Source of the DNA: Haloechinothrix_A salitolerans
Lineage (GTDB): Bacteria > Actinomycetota > Actinomycetes > Mycobacteriales > Pseudonocardiaceae
DNA: 64,000 nucleotides
Strand: one strand, 5' to 3'
Assembly (NCBI RefSeq): GCF_039544105.1
Contig: NZ_BAABLA010000114.1
In this document: piece after piece, positions 43,592-52,403 of the stretch
Numbering within the stretch: position 1 is the first letter of the stretch
Layout of the letters: each line of letters begins with the position of its first letter
The notes under the pieces: generated by a model
Seen by the model: only the letters and a program-made list of their open reading frames with translations
What the model was told of the DNA's origin: nothing
The model's database searches: none
Position numbers and translations under genes: made by a program

Positions 43592-44557
43592 GTGCTAGCC
43601 GTTGTACCGCCACCGGTGACCGTCCGGGTGCCAGCGAAGGTGAACCTGCACCTCGGTGTGGGCGACGCGCGCGATGACGGCTACCACGAGCTGACCACGG
43701 TTTTCCAGGCGTTGTCGCTGGTCGACGAGGTCACCGTCGCCGCGAGCGAGGAGCCGGGCATCGAGGTGTCCGGCGAGGGCGAGAACACCGTGCCGCGCGG
43801 TGAGGCCAACCTCGCTTGGCGCGCCGCCAACGAGCTCGCGAACTACGTCGGCCGGACGGGCGACGAACCCAAGGTCAGGGTCGTCATCCGCAAGGGCATC
43901 CCGGTCGCTGGCGGCATGGCGGGCGGCAGCGCGGACGCCGCGGCCACGCTGGTCGGGCTGGCCGCGTTGTGGGACCTGGACATCGCGAGGGACGAACTCG
44001 CCGAGATCGCCGCGAAGCTCGGCAGCGACGTCCCGTTCGCACTGTCCGGCGGAACCGCACTCGGCACGGGTCGCGGTGAGGAACTGGTGCCGGTGCTGTG
44101 CCGCCACACGTTCCATTGGGTGCTCGCGTTCGCGACGAAGGGCCTGTCGACGCCCAGGGTGTTCGGCGAGCTGGACCGGCTCCGCGACAACGGCGAGCCG
44201 CCGCGCGTCGGCTCGCACGCCCCGCTGCTGGAGGCGCTGGCGTCCGGCGACCCGAGACAGCTCGCCATGCTGCTCGGCAACGATTTGCAGGCCGCGGCCG
44301 TATCGTTGCGGCCGTCGCTGCGTCGCACACTGCGCGCTGGCGTGGACGCGGGTGCGCTGGCGGGCATGGTGTCCGGGTCCGGGCCGACGTGCGCGTTCCT
44401 GTGCGAGGACGAGGACGCCGCCGTCGACGTCGCCGCACAGCTCGCGGGTACCGGCGTGTGCCGCACGGTGCGGGTCGCGCACGGCCCGGTGCACGGCGCG
44501 CGGATCGTCGGCGGCGAGGACAGCACGCGTCCGACCCCGCCCCAGGTGCACGCCTGA
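43592..44557 (+). CDS. ispE: 4-diphosphocytidyl-2-C-methyl-D-erythritol kinase
   Basis: A 321-residue GHMP kinase of the MEP isoprenoid pathway. It phosphorylates CDP-methylerythritol. Motifs: PAKVNLHLGVG (catalytic Lys), ATP loop PVAGGMAGGSADAAATL, LGSDVPFALSGG (catalytic Asp) and VSGSGPTCAFL. It starts at GTG. Position matches Rv1011. Confidence 0.95.
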   Translation: MLAVVPPPVTVRVPAKVNLHLGVGDARDDGYHELTTVFQALSLVDEVTVAASEEPGIEVSGEGENTVPRGEANLAWRAANELANYVGRTGDEPKVRVVIRKGIPVAGGMAGGSADAAATLVGLAALWDLDIARDELAEIAAKLGSDVPFALSGGTALGTGRGEELVPVLCRHTFHWVLAFATKGLSTPRVFGELDRLRDNGEPPRVGSHAPLLEALASGDPRQLAMLLGNDLQAAAVSLRPSLRRTLRAGVDAGALAGMVSGSGPTCAFLCEDEDAAVDVAAQLAGTGVCRTVRVAHGPVHGARIVGGEDSTRPTPPQVHA

Positions 44558-44614
44558 CGCCGTGGCCTAAGTTGGACACGGACCCCGAACCTCTGCCCCT
44601 GGAATAGCGCCTAG

Positions 44615-46372
44615 ATGGTCAACCTGATCAACACCGAGGACGTCTCGAAGTCCTTCGGCGAACGCACCCTGCTCAACGCCGTGTCGCTCGGCGTCGAGGA
44701 CACTGACCGGATCGGCGTCGTCGGCCTCAACGGCGGCGGCAAGACGACGCTGCTCGAGATCCTGGCTGGCCTGGAACCGCCGGACTCCGGCAGGGTCGCC
44801 CGGTCACGTGACCTGCGGCTCGCCGTGGTCACCCAACGGGTGGAGATCGACGCCGACGTCACCGTCCGCGACGCCGTGCTCGCCGGGTACGACGCCGAGT
44901 TCGAGTGGGCGGCGGATCCGCGTGTGCGCTCCATCGTTGAGGGGCTCGGCATCACCGCGCTGGGCCTCGGCTCGAAGGTCGGCGCGCTGTCCGGCGGGGA
45001 ACGACGCCGGGTAGCCCTCGGCGCGGCACTGGTGCGCGAGCTGGACCTGCTGATCCTGGACGAACCCACCAACCACCTTGACGTCGAGGGCGTGCGCTGG
45101 CTCGCCGATCATCTGCTAGCCCGCAAGGTCGCGCTGGTCGTCGTCACCCACGACCGGTGGTTCCTGGACACGGTGTGCACCCGGACGTGGGAAGTCGTCA
45201 ACGGGACCGTCGAGCAGTACGAGGGCGGCTACGCCGACTGGGTGTACGCCCGTGCGGAGCGGGCCAAGCTGGCAGCGGCCGCTGAGGAGAAGCGCCGCAA
45301 CCTGGCGCGCAAGGAGCTCGCGTGGCTGCGGCGTGGCGCGAAGGCGCGGACGTCGAAGCCACGCTACCGCGTGGAGGCCGCCGAGGCGCTGATCGCCGAC
45401 GTCCCACCGCCACGCGATCCGCGTGAACTGCACGCCTTCGCCAAGCGACGGCTCGGCAAGACGGTGATCGAGCTGGAGGACGTCACGCTGCGCGCGGGGG
45501 AGCGGGAGCTGCTGAGCGATGTCACCTGGCGGCTCGGGCCAGGCGACCGGATCGGCCTGGTCGGGGTGAACGGGTCCGGCAAGACGTCGTTGCTGCGGCT
45601 GCTGGCCGGACATCGCGAGCCGGACGCGGGCAAGCGGATCGAAGGCACCACCGTGCGGCTGGCGTACCTGACGCAGGAGCTGGAGGACCTGCCCGGCGAC
45701 CTACGGGTGCTTGAGGCCGTCGAACAGGTGGCGAAGCGCGTCGTGCTTGGCAAGCACGAGATGACGGCGTCGCAGCTCGCGGAGCGGTTCGGCTTCCCGG
45801 CGCGGCGGCAGTGGACCCCGGTGGACGACCTCTCCGGCGGCGAGCGCAGGCGATTGCAGCTCACCCGGCTGCTGATGGCGGAGCCGAACGTGCTGCTGCT
45901 GGACGAGCCCACCAACGACCTCGACATCGACACGTTGCAGCAACTGGAAGATCTGCTCGACTCGTGGCCCGGCACGCTCGTCGTCGTCTCGCACGACCGT
46001 TACCTGGTCGAACGCGCCTGCGACACCGTGGTCGCGCTGTTCGGCGACGGCGCGGTCACCGACCTGCCCGGCGGCATCGACGAGTACCTGCGCCGTCGGG
46101 CGTCGCTGCTGAGCGCCCCCGCCACCGAAGCGGCTCCGGCGAAGCAGAAGTCCTCCGCAGCCGAGCAGCGCGCGGCGCGGAAGGAGTTGGCGAAGCTGGA
46201 ACGCAAGGTGGAGACGCTGCACCGCAAGGAGCGGGAACTGCACGACGCGCTCGCGAACGCCGCCAACAACCCGGACGAACTGCTGAAACTGGACTCCGAA
46301 CTCAAAGCCGTTATCGCCGAGAAGGAGGACGTCGAGGCCCGCTGGATGGAGCTCGCCGACGCCGCCGAATAG
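44615..46372 (+). CDS. ABC-F family ATPase (Uup type)
   Basis: A 585-residue soluble protein with two ABC domains, no membrane span, and a C-terminal coiled coil (ARKELAKLERKVETLHRKEREL). Walker A loops GLNGGGKTT and GVNGSGKTS, signatures LSGGERRRV and LSGGERRRL, Walker B LLILDEPTNHLD and VLLLDEPTNDLD. The linker between domains (about residues 210-280) is basic. These mark an ABC-F protein of the Uup kind, which acts at the ribosome or in DNA-structure maintenance. ATG 44615 lies 57 nt after ispE. Confidence 0.93.
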   Translation: MVNLINTEDVSKSFGERTLLNAVSLGVEDTDRIGVVGLNGGGKTTLLEILAGLEPPDSGRVARSRDLRLAVVTQRVEIDADVTVRDAVLAGYDAEFEWAADPRVRSIVEGLGITALGLGSKVGALSGGERRRVALGAALVRELDLLILDEPTNHLDVEGVRWLADHLLARKVALVVVTHDRWFLDTVCTRTWEVVNGTVEQYEGGYADWVYARAERAKLAAAAEEKRRNLARKELAWLRRGAKARTSKPRYRVEAAEALIADVPPPRDPRELHAFAKRRLGKTVIELEDVTLRAGERELLSDVTWRLGPGDRIGLVGVNGSGKTSLLRLLAGHREPDAGKRIEGTTVRLAYLTQELEDLPGDLRVLEAVEQVAKRVVLGKHEMTASQLAERFGFPARRQWTPVDDLSGGERRRLQLTRLLMAEPNVLLLDEPTNDLDIDTLQQLEDLLDSWPGTLVVVSHDRYLVERACDTVVALFGDGAVTDLPGGIDEYLRRRASLLSAPATEAAPAKQKSSAAEQRAARKELAKLERKVETLHRKERELHDALANAANNPDELLKLDSELKAVIAEKEDVEARWMELADAAE

Positions 46373-46444
46373 TCGACCTCGTACAAGCCGTGCTGGGCGG
46401 GCTTGTGTATCGGTGACAACTATGTGGTCTATAGGCTCGACGGT

Positions 46445-48130
46445 ATGAGCAGGTTTGTCGACCAACTGATATCCATTGCCCTTTCCGACGGCGGCGGCAA
46501 GCGCGGAATGACCACCGGCGAACCGCACGACCCGGTCCGGGCGACGTGGGCCGACGTGCACGAGCAGGCGCGGCGCGTCGCGGGCGGTCTCGCCGCGGAC
46601 GGGCTTCGCCCCGGCGGATCCGTCGGCGTCCTCGCCGCCGCGCCGGCGCTGATCGCGCCAACGGTGCAGGCGGTGTGGTTCGCCGGGGGCAGCGTCACCA
46701 TGCTGCACCAACCCACTCCGCGCACCGACCTCGGCGAGTGGGCGTCGGACACGCTTACCGTGTTGCGGATGATCGGCTCCGACCTGGTGCTGCTCGGCGA
46801 CCCTTTCGACCAGCTCGCGCCGGTCCTCGAGGAGAACGGCATCCGCTACCGGATGATCAATGACCTGCTCGACGCCGATCCAATCGCCGATCCGGTTGCC
46901 GCTGGTGAGGACGACTTGGCACTGCTGCAGCTCACTAGCGGGTCGACGGCGGAACCGAAGGCCGTCAAGATCACGCACGGCAACCTGTTCTCGAATATGT
47001 CGGCCATGATCGAGCGCTCCGAGGTTGACCCCGAGGTGGACACGATGGTGTCGTGGCTGCCGCTGTTTCACGACATGGGGATGGTTGGCTTCCTGACCGT
47101 TCCGATGACCTTCGGTATCGAGCTCGTCAAGGTCACCCCGGTGGAGTTCCTCGGCGGGCCGTTGATCTGGCCGGACCTCATCAGCCGCTACCAGGGCACC
47201 GTCACGGCAGCGCCGAACTTCGCCTACGCGATTGTCGGCAAGCGGCTCGCCAGGGCCGGTGACGACGCGTCCTACGACCTGTCTAGCCTGCGCATCGCGC
47301 TCAACGGCGCGGAGCCGATCGACGCCGCCGCCGTCCAGACATTCACCGACGCGGGTGCGCGCTTCGGTCTCGATCCCGGTGCGGTGTTCCCCGCCTACGG
47401 TCTCGCGGAGGCAACGCTCGCGGTGTCCTTCGCTCCGCTAGGCGCCGGGCTGGAGCTGGACGTCGTCGAGCCGGACGCGCTGGAAGCGCACGACCGGGCG
47501 GTGCCGGTTCCCGACGACGACCCGCGCCGAGGCACCGACAAGGTGCGCTCATTCGCGGTGCTTGGCAGGCCGTTGTCCGGTCTCGAGGCGCGGATCGTCG
47601 CGGAGGACGGCACCGTGCTTGGTGACCGTGAAGTCGGGGAGATTCAGCTACGCGGCGAAGCCGTGACACCGGGATACCTGACCGTCGACGGGCCGCTGGA
47701 CACGCAGGACGCCGAGGGCTGGTTCGCCACCGGCGACATCGGCTACCTGATCGACGGGCAGATCGTCATCTGCGGCAGGAGCAAGGACGTCATCATCATG
47801 GGCGGCCGCAACATTTACCCGACCGACGTCGAACGCGCCGCGCAGGCGGTGCCCGGCGTGCGCGCGGGTAACGCGATCGCGGTGCGCATCGACGCGGGTA
47901 CGCGCAGGGAGCGCTATGCCGTCGTGCTGGAGTCGAATGTCGCGGGTTCCGACGACGAATCCGCGCTGGCGAAGGAAGTCACCGCGCGGGTGACCGACGC
48001 GGTCGGCGTTCGGCCGTTCTCGGTGCTGGTGCTCTCGCCGGGGAGCTTGCCGAAGACGCCGTCTGGCAAGGTCAAGCGCGCCGCAACGGCGGAGACGTAC
48101 GCCGACGAGATCGACAAGGCGAGCGCCTAG
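46445..48130 (+). CDS. acyl-AMP/acyl-CoA ligase, Pks16/FAAL-like
   Basis: A 561-residue adenylate-forming enzyme. Core motifs: LQLTSGSTAEPKAVKITH (P-loop), SWLPLFHDMGM, AAPNFAYAIVGKRL, FPAYGLAEATLAVSF, GYLIDGQIVICGRSKDVII and the C-terminal SGKVKR lysine. The motif style fits fatty acyl-AMP ligases, and position between ispE/Uup and pth matches Rv1013 (pks16). It would activate a fatty acid for lipid assembly. No carrier protein or polyketide synthase lies nearby. Confidence 0.88.
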   Translation: MSRFVDQLISIALSDGGGKRGMTTGEPHDPVRATWADVHEQARRVAGGLAADGLRPGGSVGVLAAAPALIAPTVQAVWFAGGSVTMLHQPTPRTDLGEWASDTLTVLRMIGSDLVLLGDPFDQLAPVLEENGIRYRMINDLLDADPIADPVAAGEDDLALLQLTSGSTAEPKAVKITHGNLFSNMSAMIERSEVDPEVDTMVSWLPLFHDMGMVGFLTVPMTFGIELVKVTPVEFLGGPLIWPDLISRYQGTVTAAPNFAYAIVGKRLARAGDDASYDLSSLRIALNGAEPIDAAAVQTFTDAGARFGLDPGAVFPAYGLAEATLAVSFAPLGAGLELDVVEPDALEAHDRAVPVPDDDPRRGTDKVRSFAVLGRPLSGLEARIVAEDGTVLGDREVGEIQLRGEAVTPGYLTVDGPLDTQDAEGWFATGDIGYLIDGQIVICGRSKDVIIMGGRNIYPTDVERAAQAVPGVRAGNAIAVRIDAGTRRERYAVVLESNVAGSDDESALAKEVTARVTDAVGVRPFSVLVLSPGSLPKTPSGKVKRAATAETYADEIDKASA

Positions 48131-48185
48131 CCTGGCGGTGGACGGTGGGCGCTCCGGTCGGGCGTTCGTGTCGAGTCTCGCTGTG

Positions 48186-48233
48186 GATTGTGAGCCGTTG
48201 TGGTCGTGGCAGCGACCACAACGACTCACAATC
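48186..48233. repeat. 21-bp-arm hairpin, GTTGTGGTCG family
   Basis: Arms 48186-48206 and 48213-48233 pair with one mismatch around TGGCAG. The arm is almost the same as that at 13047 (GTGAG-CGTTGTGGTCG). It lies between the convergent ligase and pth genes; no other feature is seen in 48131-48370. Confidence 0.85.
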
Positions 48234-48370
48234 GCCGGTATTCAGTGCGGACGACCACGCAAAACGGATGAAAGCGGCGTGGGAACGACAGCAGGGCAGG
48301 TGACGCGAGGCGCGGGCCCTACGCTGCGGCGTGGACGTGCGAGCGACACGGCATGGCCCACCCGTGCCCC

Positions 48371-48961
48371 TCAATGAAACCGGTTCTGCGCCGAGGCCAG
48401 GCCCTTACTGACCAGTTCATCGACGGCGTCGGCGCAGCGGTCGACGTGGTAAGCCAGGTCGCGCCGCTCGATGCGGGAGAAGTCCTTGAGCACGTAGTCG
48501 GCGGCGGACATCCGCCCTGGCGGGCGGCCGACGCCGAAGCGCACCCGATAGTAGTCGCGGGTGCCGAGTGACTTCGAGAGCGAGCGCAGCCCGTTGTGGC
48601 CGCTCTCACCGCCGCCGAACTTGAGTCGGACCGCACCGAAATCGATGTCGAGCTCGTCGTGCACGACGACGATGGCGCTGGCGGGGAGCTTGAAGAACCG
48701 CGCGAGCCCGGCGATCGGGCCGCCAGAGAGGTTCATGAACGAGCGCGGCTTGGCGAGCACGACGGGCGTGCCAGCCAGCCTGCCCTCGACGACGTCGGCA
48801 CCAGCCTTGTGTGCCTTGAACTTGCCGCCGACGCGGTCGGCGAGTTCGTCGGCGACGAGGAAACCGACGTTGTGGCGGTTGCCCGCATACGCGGGTCCCG
48901 GATTGCCGAGGCCGGCGAGCAGCACCCGCTCGCCGGCCCCCGGAATGTCCAGTTCGGACAC
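48371..48961 (-). CDS. pth: peptidyl-tRNA hydrolase
   Basis: A 196-residue enzyme that releases peptides from stalled peptidyl-tRNA. Motifs: LLAGLGNPGPAYAGNRHNVGF (catalytic His in NRHN), KPRSFMNLSGGP, VVHDELDIDFGAVRLKFGGG, SGHNGLRSL and RVRFGVGRP. It starts at GTG 48961, one base after the rplY stop, so the two are co-transcribed as in Rv1014c-Rv1015c. Confidence 0.96.
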   Translation of the reverse strand: MSELDIPGAGERVLLAGLGNPGPAYAGNRHNVGFLVADELADRVGGKFKAHKAGADVVEGRLAGTPVVLAKPRSFMNLSGGPIAGLARFFKLPASAIVVVHDELDIDFGAVRLKFGGGESGHNGLRSLSKSLGTRDYYRVRFGVGRPPGRMSAADYVLKDFSRIERRDLAYHVDRCADAVDELVSKGLASAQNRFH

Positions 48962-48962
48962 G

Positions 48963-49607
48963 TTACTCGCTGGACTCCTCCGCGGCTGGCTCCTCGGCCG
49001 CGGCCTCCGCGGGGGCCGCGGCCTCTTCCTCCTCCGTGGGCTCCTCGAGCGACTCGGCGGTCGGCGCCTCGTTGACGGCGGCGACCAGCGCCTCTGGATC
49101 GGTCAGCAGCGTAGCGCCGTCGGGCAGTTCGACGTCGCCCGCGTGGACCTGGGTGCCGATCTCGGCGCCATCGAGGGACACCTCGAGCTGCTCGGGGATG
49201 TGCAGCGCGTCCACCTCGACGGAGAGCGTGTCGTAGTCCTGGTTGACCAGGGTGCCGCTGACGGCTTCGCCGGTCAGCACGACCGGGATGTCGACGGTGA
49301 CCTTCTCGCCGCGCTTGAGCAGCAGCAGGTCGACGTGCTCGATGTAGTTCTTCAGCGGGTGGACCGTGATGGTCTTGGTGAGCGCGAGCTGCGACTTGCG
49401 CTCGCCCTCGATGTTCAGCGTGATCACGGAGTTGCGGCCGTGGTCACGGATGACGCGGGCGAACTCGACGGTCGGCAGCGAAAGGTGCTTCGGATCGGAG
49501 CCGTGCCCGTAGAGCACGGCGGGGATCTTGCCCGCGCGGCGGGTGCGGCGTGCCGCGCCCTTGCCGAACTCGGAGCGGTGCTCAACGGACAGACGTACCT
49601 CGTCCAA
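48963..49607 (-). CDS. rplY: 50S ribosomal protein L25/CTC
   Basis: A 214-residue long-form L25 that binds 5S rRNA. The L25 domain (RSEFGKGAARRTRRAGKIPA) is followed by the CTC beta domain (VDIPVVLTGEAVSGTLVNQD, VSLDGAEIGTQVHAGDVELP) and a Glu/Ala-rich tail. The start TTG 49607 is chosen because AAGGAG lies 8 nt upstream and it gives the normal N-terminus; a longer frame is non-homologous. The gap up to prs (279 bp) shows no gene. Confidence 0.95.
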   Translation of the reverse strand: MDEVRLSVEHRSEFGKGAARRTRRAGKIPAVLYGHGSDPKHLSLPTVEFARVIRDHGRNSVITLNIEGERKSQLALTKTITVHPLKNYIEHVDLLLLKRGEKVTVDIPVVLTGEAVSGTLVNQDYDTLSVEVDALHIPEQLEVSLDGAEIGTQVHAGDVELPDGATLLTDPEALVAAVNEAPTAESLEEPTEEEEAAAPAEAAAEEPAAEESSE

Positions 49608-49886
49608 CGGTCTTCTCCTTGACACTAGGCAGGGAAATCGGTTTGCTCGGGGTCGACCCGGCGCGAGGGGCTTCGCGCATGACGGCGCGCGGCAACCAAA
49701 GACCGCCACGTCGATCACGCCAGGCCGAAACCCGCCTCGCCGGGGCAACCCGGATAGTCTAGCCTCGCCGGGTCACGCCGGCGAACGGGGGTGACGACTC
49801 TCGGTGGTGCCGGGGTCGGCGGCCGATGCCAGGCCCACGTGAGCGCGGCGACGGCCGGGGGTGTTCAGGCCGGATCAGGCAGTGAA

Positions 49887-50867
49887 TCAGGCATTGCCGT
49901 CGAACAGGCTGGTCACCGAGCCGTCCTCGAAGACCTGCTCGATCGCCCGCGCGATGAGCGGCGCTATGGACAGCACCGTCATACCGGGGAAGCGTTTCTC
50001 GTCAGGGATTGGCAGCGTGTTCGTGAAGATCACTTCCCGCGCGCCGCACCGCGAGAGGCGTTCCGTCGCTGGATCGGACAGCACGCCGTGGGTCGCCGCG
50101 ACGACGACGTCGGACGCGCCCTCCTCCTTGAGCACCTGCACGGCGCCCGCGACCGTGCCACCGGTGTCGATCATGTCGTCGATGATCACGCACAGTCGGT
50201 CCTTGGCGTCGCCGACGACCCGGTTGGCCATCGCCTCGTTCGGCTTGTCCGGGTCGCGGGTCTTGTGGATGAACGCGATCGGCCGGTTGCCTAGTTCCTG
50301 CGCCCACTTCTCGGCGAGCCGCACCCTGCCGGAGTCCGGCGAGACGACGGTGATCGGCTTGTCGCCGTAGTGATCCCGCAGGTACTCGCACAGCACGGTC
50401 TGCGCGAACAGGTGGTCGACAGGGCCGTCGAAGAAGCCCTGGATCTGCGCGGTGTGCAGGTCAACCGTCATGATCCGGTCCGCGCCAGCCACCTTGAACA
50501 TGTCCGCGAGTAGGCGCGCCGAGATCGGCTCGCGGCCTTTGTGCTTCTTGTCCTGCCTGCTGTACGGGTAGTACGGCATGATCACGGTGATGCGCTTGGC
50601 GCTGGCGCGCTTGAGCGCGTCCACCATGATCAACTGCTCCATGATCCACTCGTTGATCGGCGGGCAGTGGCTCTGGATCACGAAGGCGTCGACGCCGCGC
50701 ACCGACTCCTCGAACCGGACGAAGATCTCACCGTTGGCGAAGGTGCGCGCCTGCTGTGGCGTGATGGTGACGTTGAGGCACTTCGCGACCTCTTCTGCGA
50801 GTTCGAGGTGCGAGCGCCCTGCGAACAGCATCAGATTCTTCTTGGGCGTTCCCGACTTCGAACTCAT
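49887..50867 (-). CDS. prs: ribose-phosphate pyrophosphokinase
   Basis: A 326-residue PRPP synthetase (ribose 5-phosphate + ATP). Motifs: FANGEIFVRFEESVRG, MPYYPYSRQDKKHKGREPIS, VDLHTAQIQGFFD, VVSPDSGRVRLAEKWA, and the PRPP loop IIDDMIDTGGT. The start overlaps the glmU stop by 4 nt, so both are translated together. Same order as Rv1017c-Rv1018c. Confidence 0.96.
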   Translation of the reverse strand: MSSKSGTPKKNLMLFAGRSHLELAEEVAKCLNVTITPQQARTFANGEIFVRFEESVRGVDAFVIQSHCPPINEWIMEQLIMVDALKRASAKRITVIMPYYPYSRQDKKHKGREPISARLLADMFKVAGADRIMTVDLHTAQIQGFFDGPVDHLFAQTVLCEYLRDHYGDKPITVVSPDSGRVRLAEKWAQELGNRPIAFIHKTRDPDKPNEAMANRVVGDAKDRLCVIIDDMIDTGGTVAGAVQVLKEEGASDVVVAATHGVLSDPATERLSRCGAREVIFTNTLPIPDEKRFPGMTVLSIAPLIARAIEQVFEDGSVTSLFDGNA

Positions 50868-52354
50868 GACCGCGACTCCGTGTCCTCGTTGTCCTGCTCT
50901 GCTGTGCCCCCTCCGGACTCGGCCTGCTGTGCCTGCTCAGCCGCGTCCGCCGCTGGGGTGCCTGGCCTGCGCCTGACAACCCACCCCTCGATGTTGCGTT
51001 GTGGTGCGCCGGAGACGGCGAGTGCGCCAGGCGGTACGTTCCGCCTGATCACCGACCCGGCACCGGTGTAAGCGCCATCGCCGATGGTCACCGGGGCCAC
51101 GAACATATTGTCCGATCCGGTCTTCACATGCGAGCCGATCGTGGTGTGATGTTTGTTCACTCCGTCGTAGTTGACGAACACGCTCGACGCTCCGATGTTG
51201 CTGTACTCCCCAATGGTCGCATCTCCGACGTACGTCAGGTGGGGGACCTTCGATCCGGTGCCGATGGTGGCGTTCTTGGCCTCGACGAAGGTGCCGAGCT
51301 TGCCGTCGGCGCCCAGCACGGTGTTCGGCCGCAGGTAGGTGAACGGGCCCACCGTCGCGCCAGGGCCGATCACGGAGTCCCTGCCGTGCGTCCGGACGAC
51401 GGACGCGCCCGCGCCGATCTCCATGTTGGCCAGCGTGCAGTCCGGACCGATGGCGGCGTTCTCCGCCACCCGCGTGCCCGCCTTGAGCTGCACGCCCGGC
51501 TCGATCCGGACGTCCTGGGCGAGTTCGACGTCGCTGTCGATCCACACCGACGCCGGGTCCACCACGGTTACGCCCGCGCGTTGCCAGTGCCGCACGATGC
51601 GCCGGTTCAGTTCGGCGCCGAGTGTGGCCAGTTGCACACGGTCATTGATGCCTTCCGTCAGCCATGGGTCGTCGACGACGAGCGCACCGACCCCGCGCCC
51701 GTCGCCGCGCGCGATGCCGAGGACATCGGTGAGATACAGCTCACCCTGGGCGTTGTCGGTGGAGAGCCTGCCGAGCCCGTCGGCGAGAACGGCGGCGTCG
51801 AAGGCGTACACCCCGGAGTTGATCTCGCCGATGGCGAGTTGCTCCTGGTCACAGTCCTTGTGTTCGACGATCGCACGCACCGAGCCGTCGTCGTCCCGGA
51901 CGATCCGGCCGTAGCCGGTCGGGTCGGCGGGCACCGAGGTGAGCGCGGTGACGGCGTTGCCTGCTTCGTTGTGTTCGGCCAGCAAGGCCGACATCGTGGC
52001 GGTGTCGAGCAGCGGCGTGTCCGCGCAGGTCACGATGACCGTGCCGGTCGGTTCCCCTGGCAGCGCGGCCAGCCCGCAGCGTACGGCGTCCCCCGTGCCG
52101 TCCTGGCGCTCCTGCACGGCGGTGGCGACGTCGCGACCGAGCGCGTCGGCGACGGTGGCGATGTGCTCGCCGACCTGTTCGCGGCCGTGACCGATGACGA
52201 CGACCAGGTTGTCGGGGTCGAGCCCCGCCGCGGCTCTGACGGCATGCTCGACGAGCGATCGCCCCGCGATCGGGTGCAGCACTTTCGGAGTCGATGAACG
52301 CATGCGGGTGCCCTCGCCAGCGGCGAGGACCAACGTGCTCAGTGGGGTGGTCAC
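50864..52354 (-). CDS. glmU: bifunctional GlmU
   Basis: A 496-residue enzyme making UDP-GlcNAc for peptidoglycan. N-terminal uridyltransferase: LVLAAGEGTRMRSSTPKVLH, CADTPLLD, EINSGVYAFD. C-terminal left-handed beta-helix acetyltransferase: ENAAIGPDCTLANMEIGAG, FVEAKNATIG, HLTYVGDATIGEYSNIGASS. A Gln/Glu/Ser-rich tail follows, as in mycobacterial GlmU. GTG 52354 has GGGAGA upstream. Confidence 0.95.
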   Translation of the reverse strand: MTTPLSTLVLAAGEGTRMRSSTPKVLHPIAGRSLVEHAVRAAAGLDPDNLVVVIGHGREQVGEHIATVADALGRDVATAVQERQDGTGDAVRCGLAALPGEPTGTVIVTCADTPLLDTATMSALLAEHNEAGNAVTALTSVPADPTGYGRIVRDDDGSVRAIVEHKDCDQEQLAIGEINSGVYAFDAAVLADGLGRLSTDNAQGELYLTDVLGIARGDGRGVGALVVDDPWLTEGINDRVQLATLGAELNRRIVRHWQRAGVTVVDPASVWIDSDVELAQDVRIEPGVQLKAGTRVAENAAIGPDCTLANMEIGAGASVVRTHGRDSVIGPGATVGPFTYLRPNTVLGADGKLGTFVEAKNATIGTGSKVPHLTYVGDATIGEYSNIGASSVFVNYDGVNKHHTTIGSHVKTGSDNMFVAPVTIGDGAYTGAGSVIRRNVPPGALAVSGAPQRNIEGWVVRRRPGTPAADAAEQAQQAESGGGTAEQDNEDTESRS

Positions 52355-52403
52355 GGCTCTCCCAACTCGGGTACCTCGTGTGGCCCACGATCCTACGACG
52401 TCG

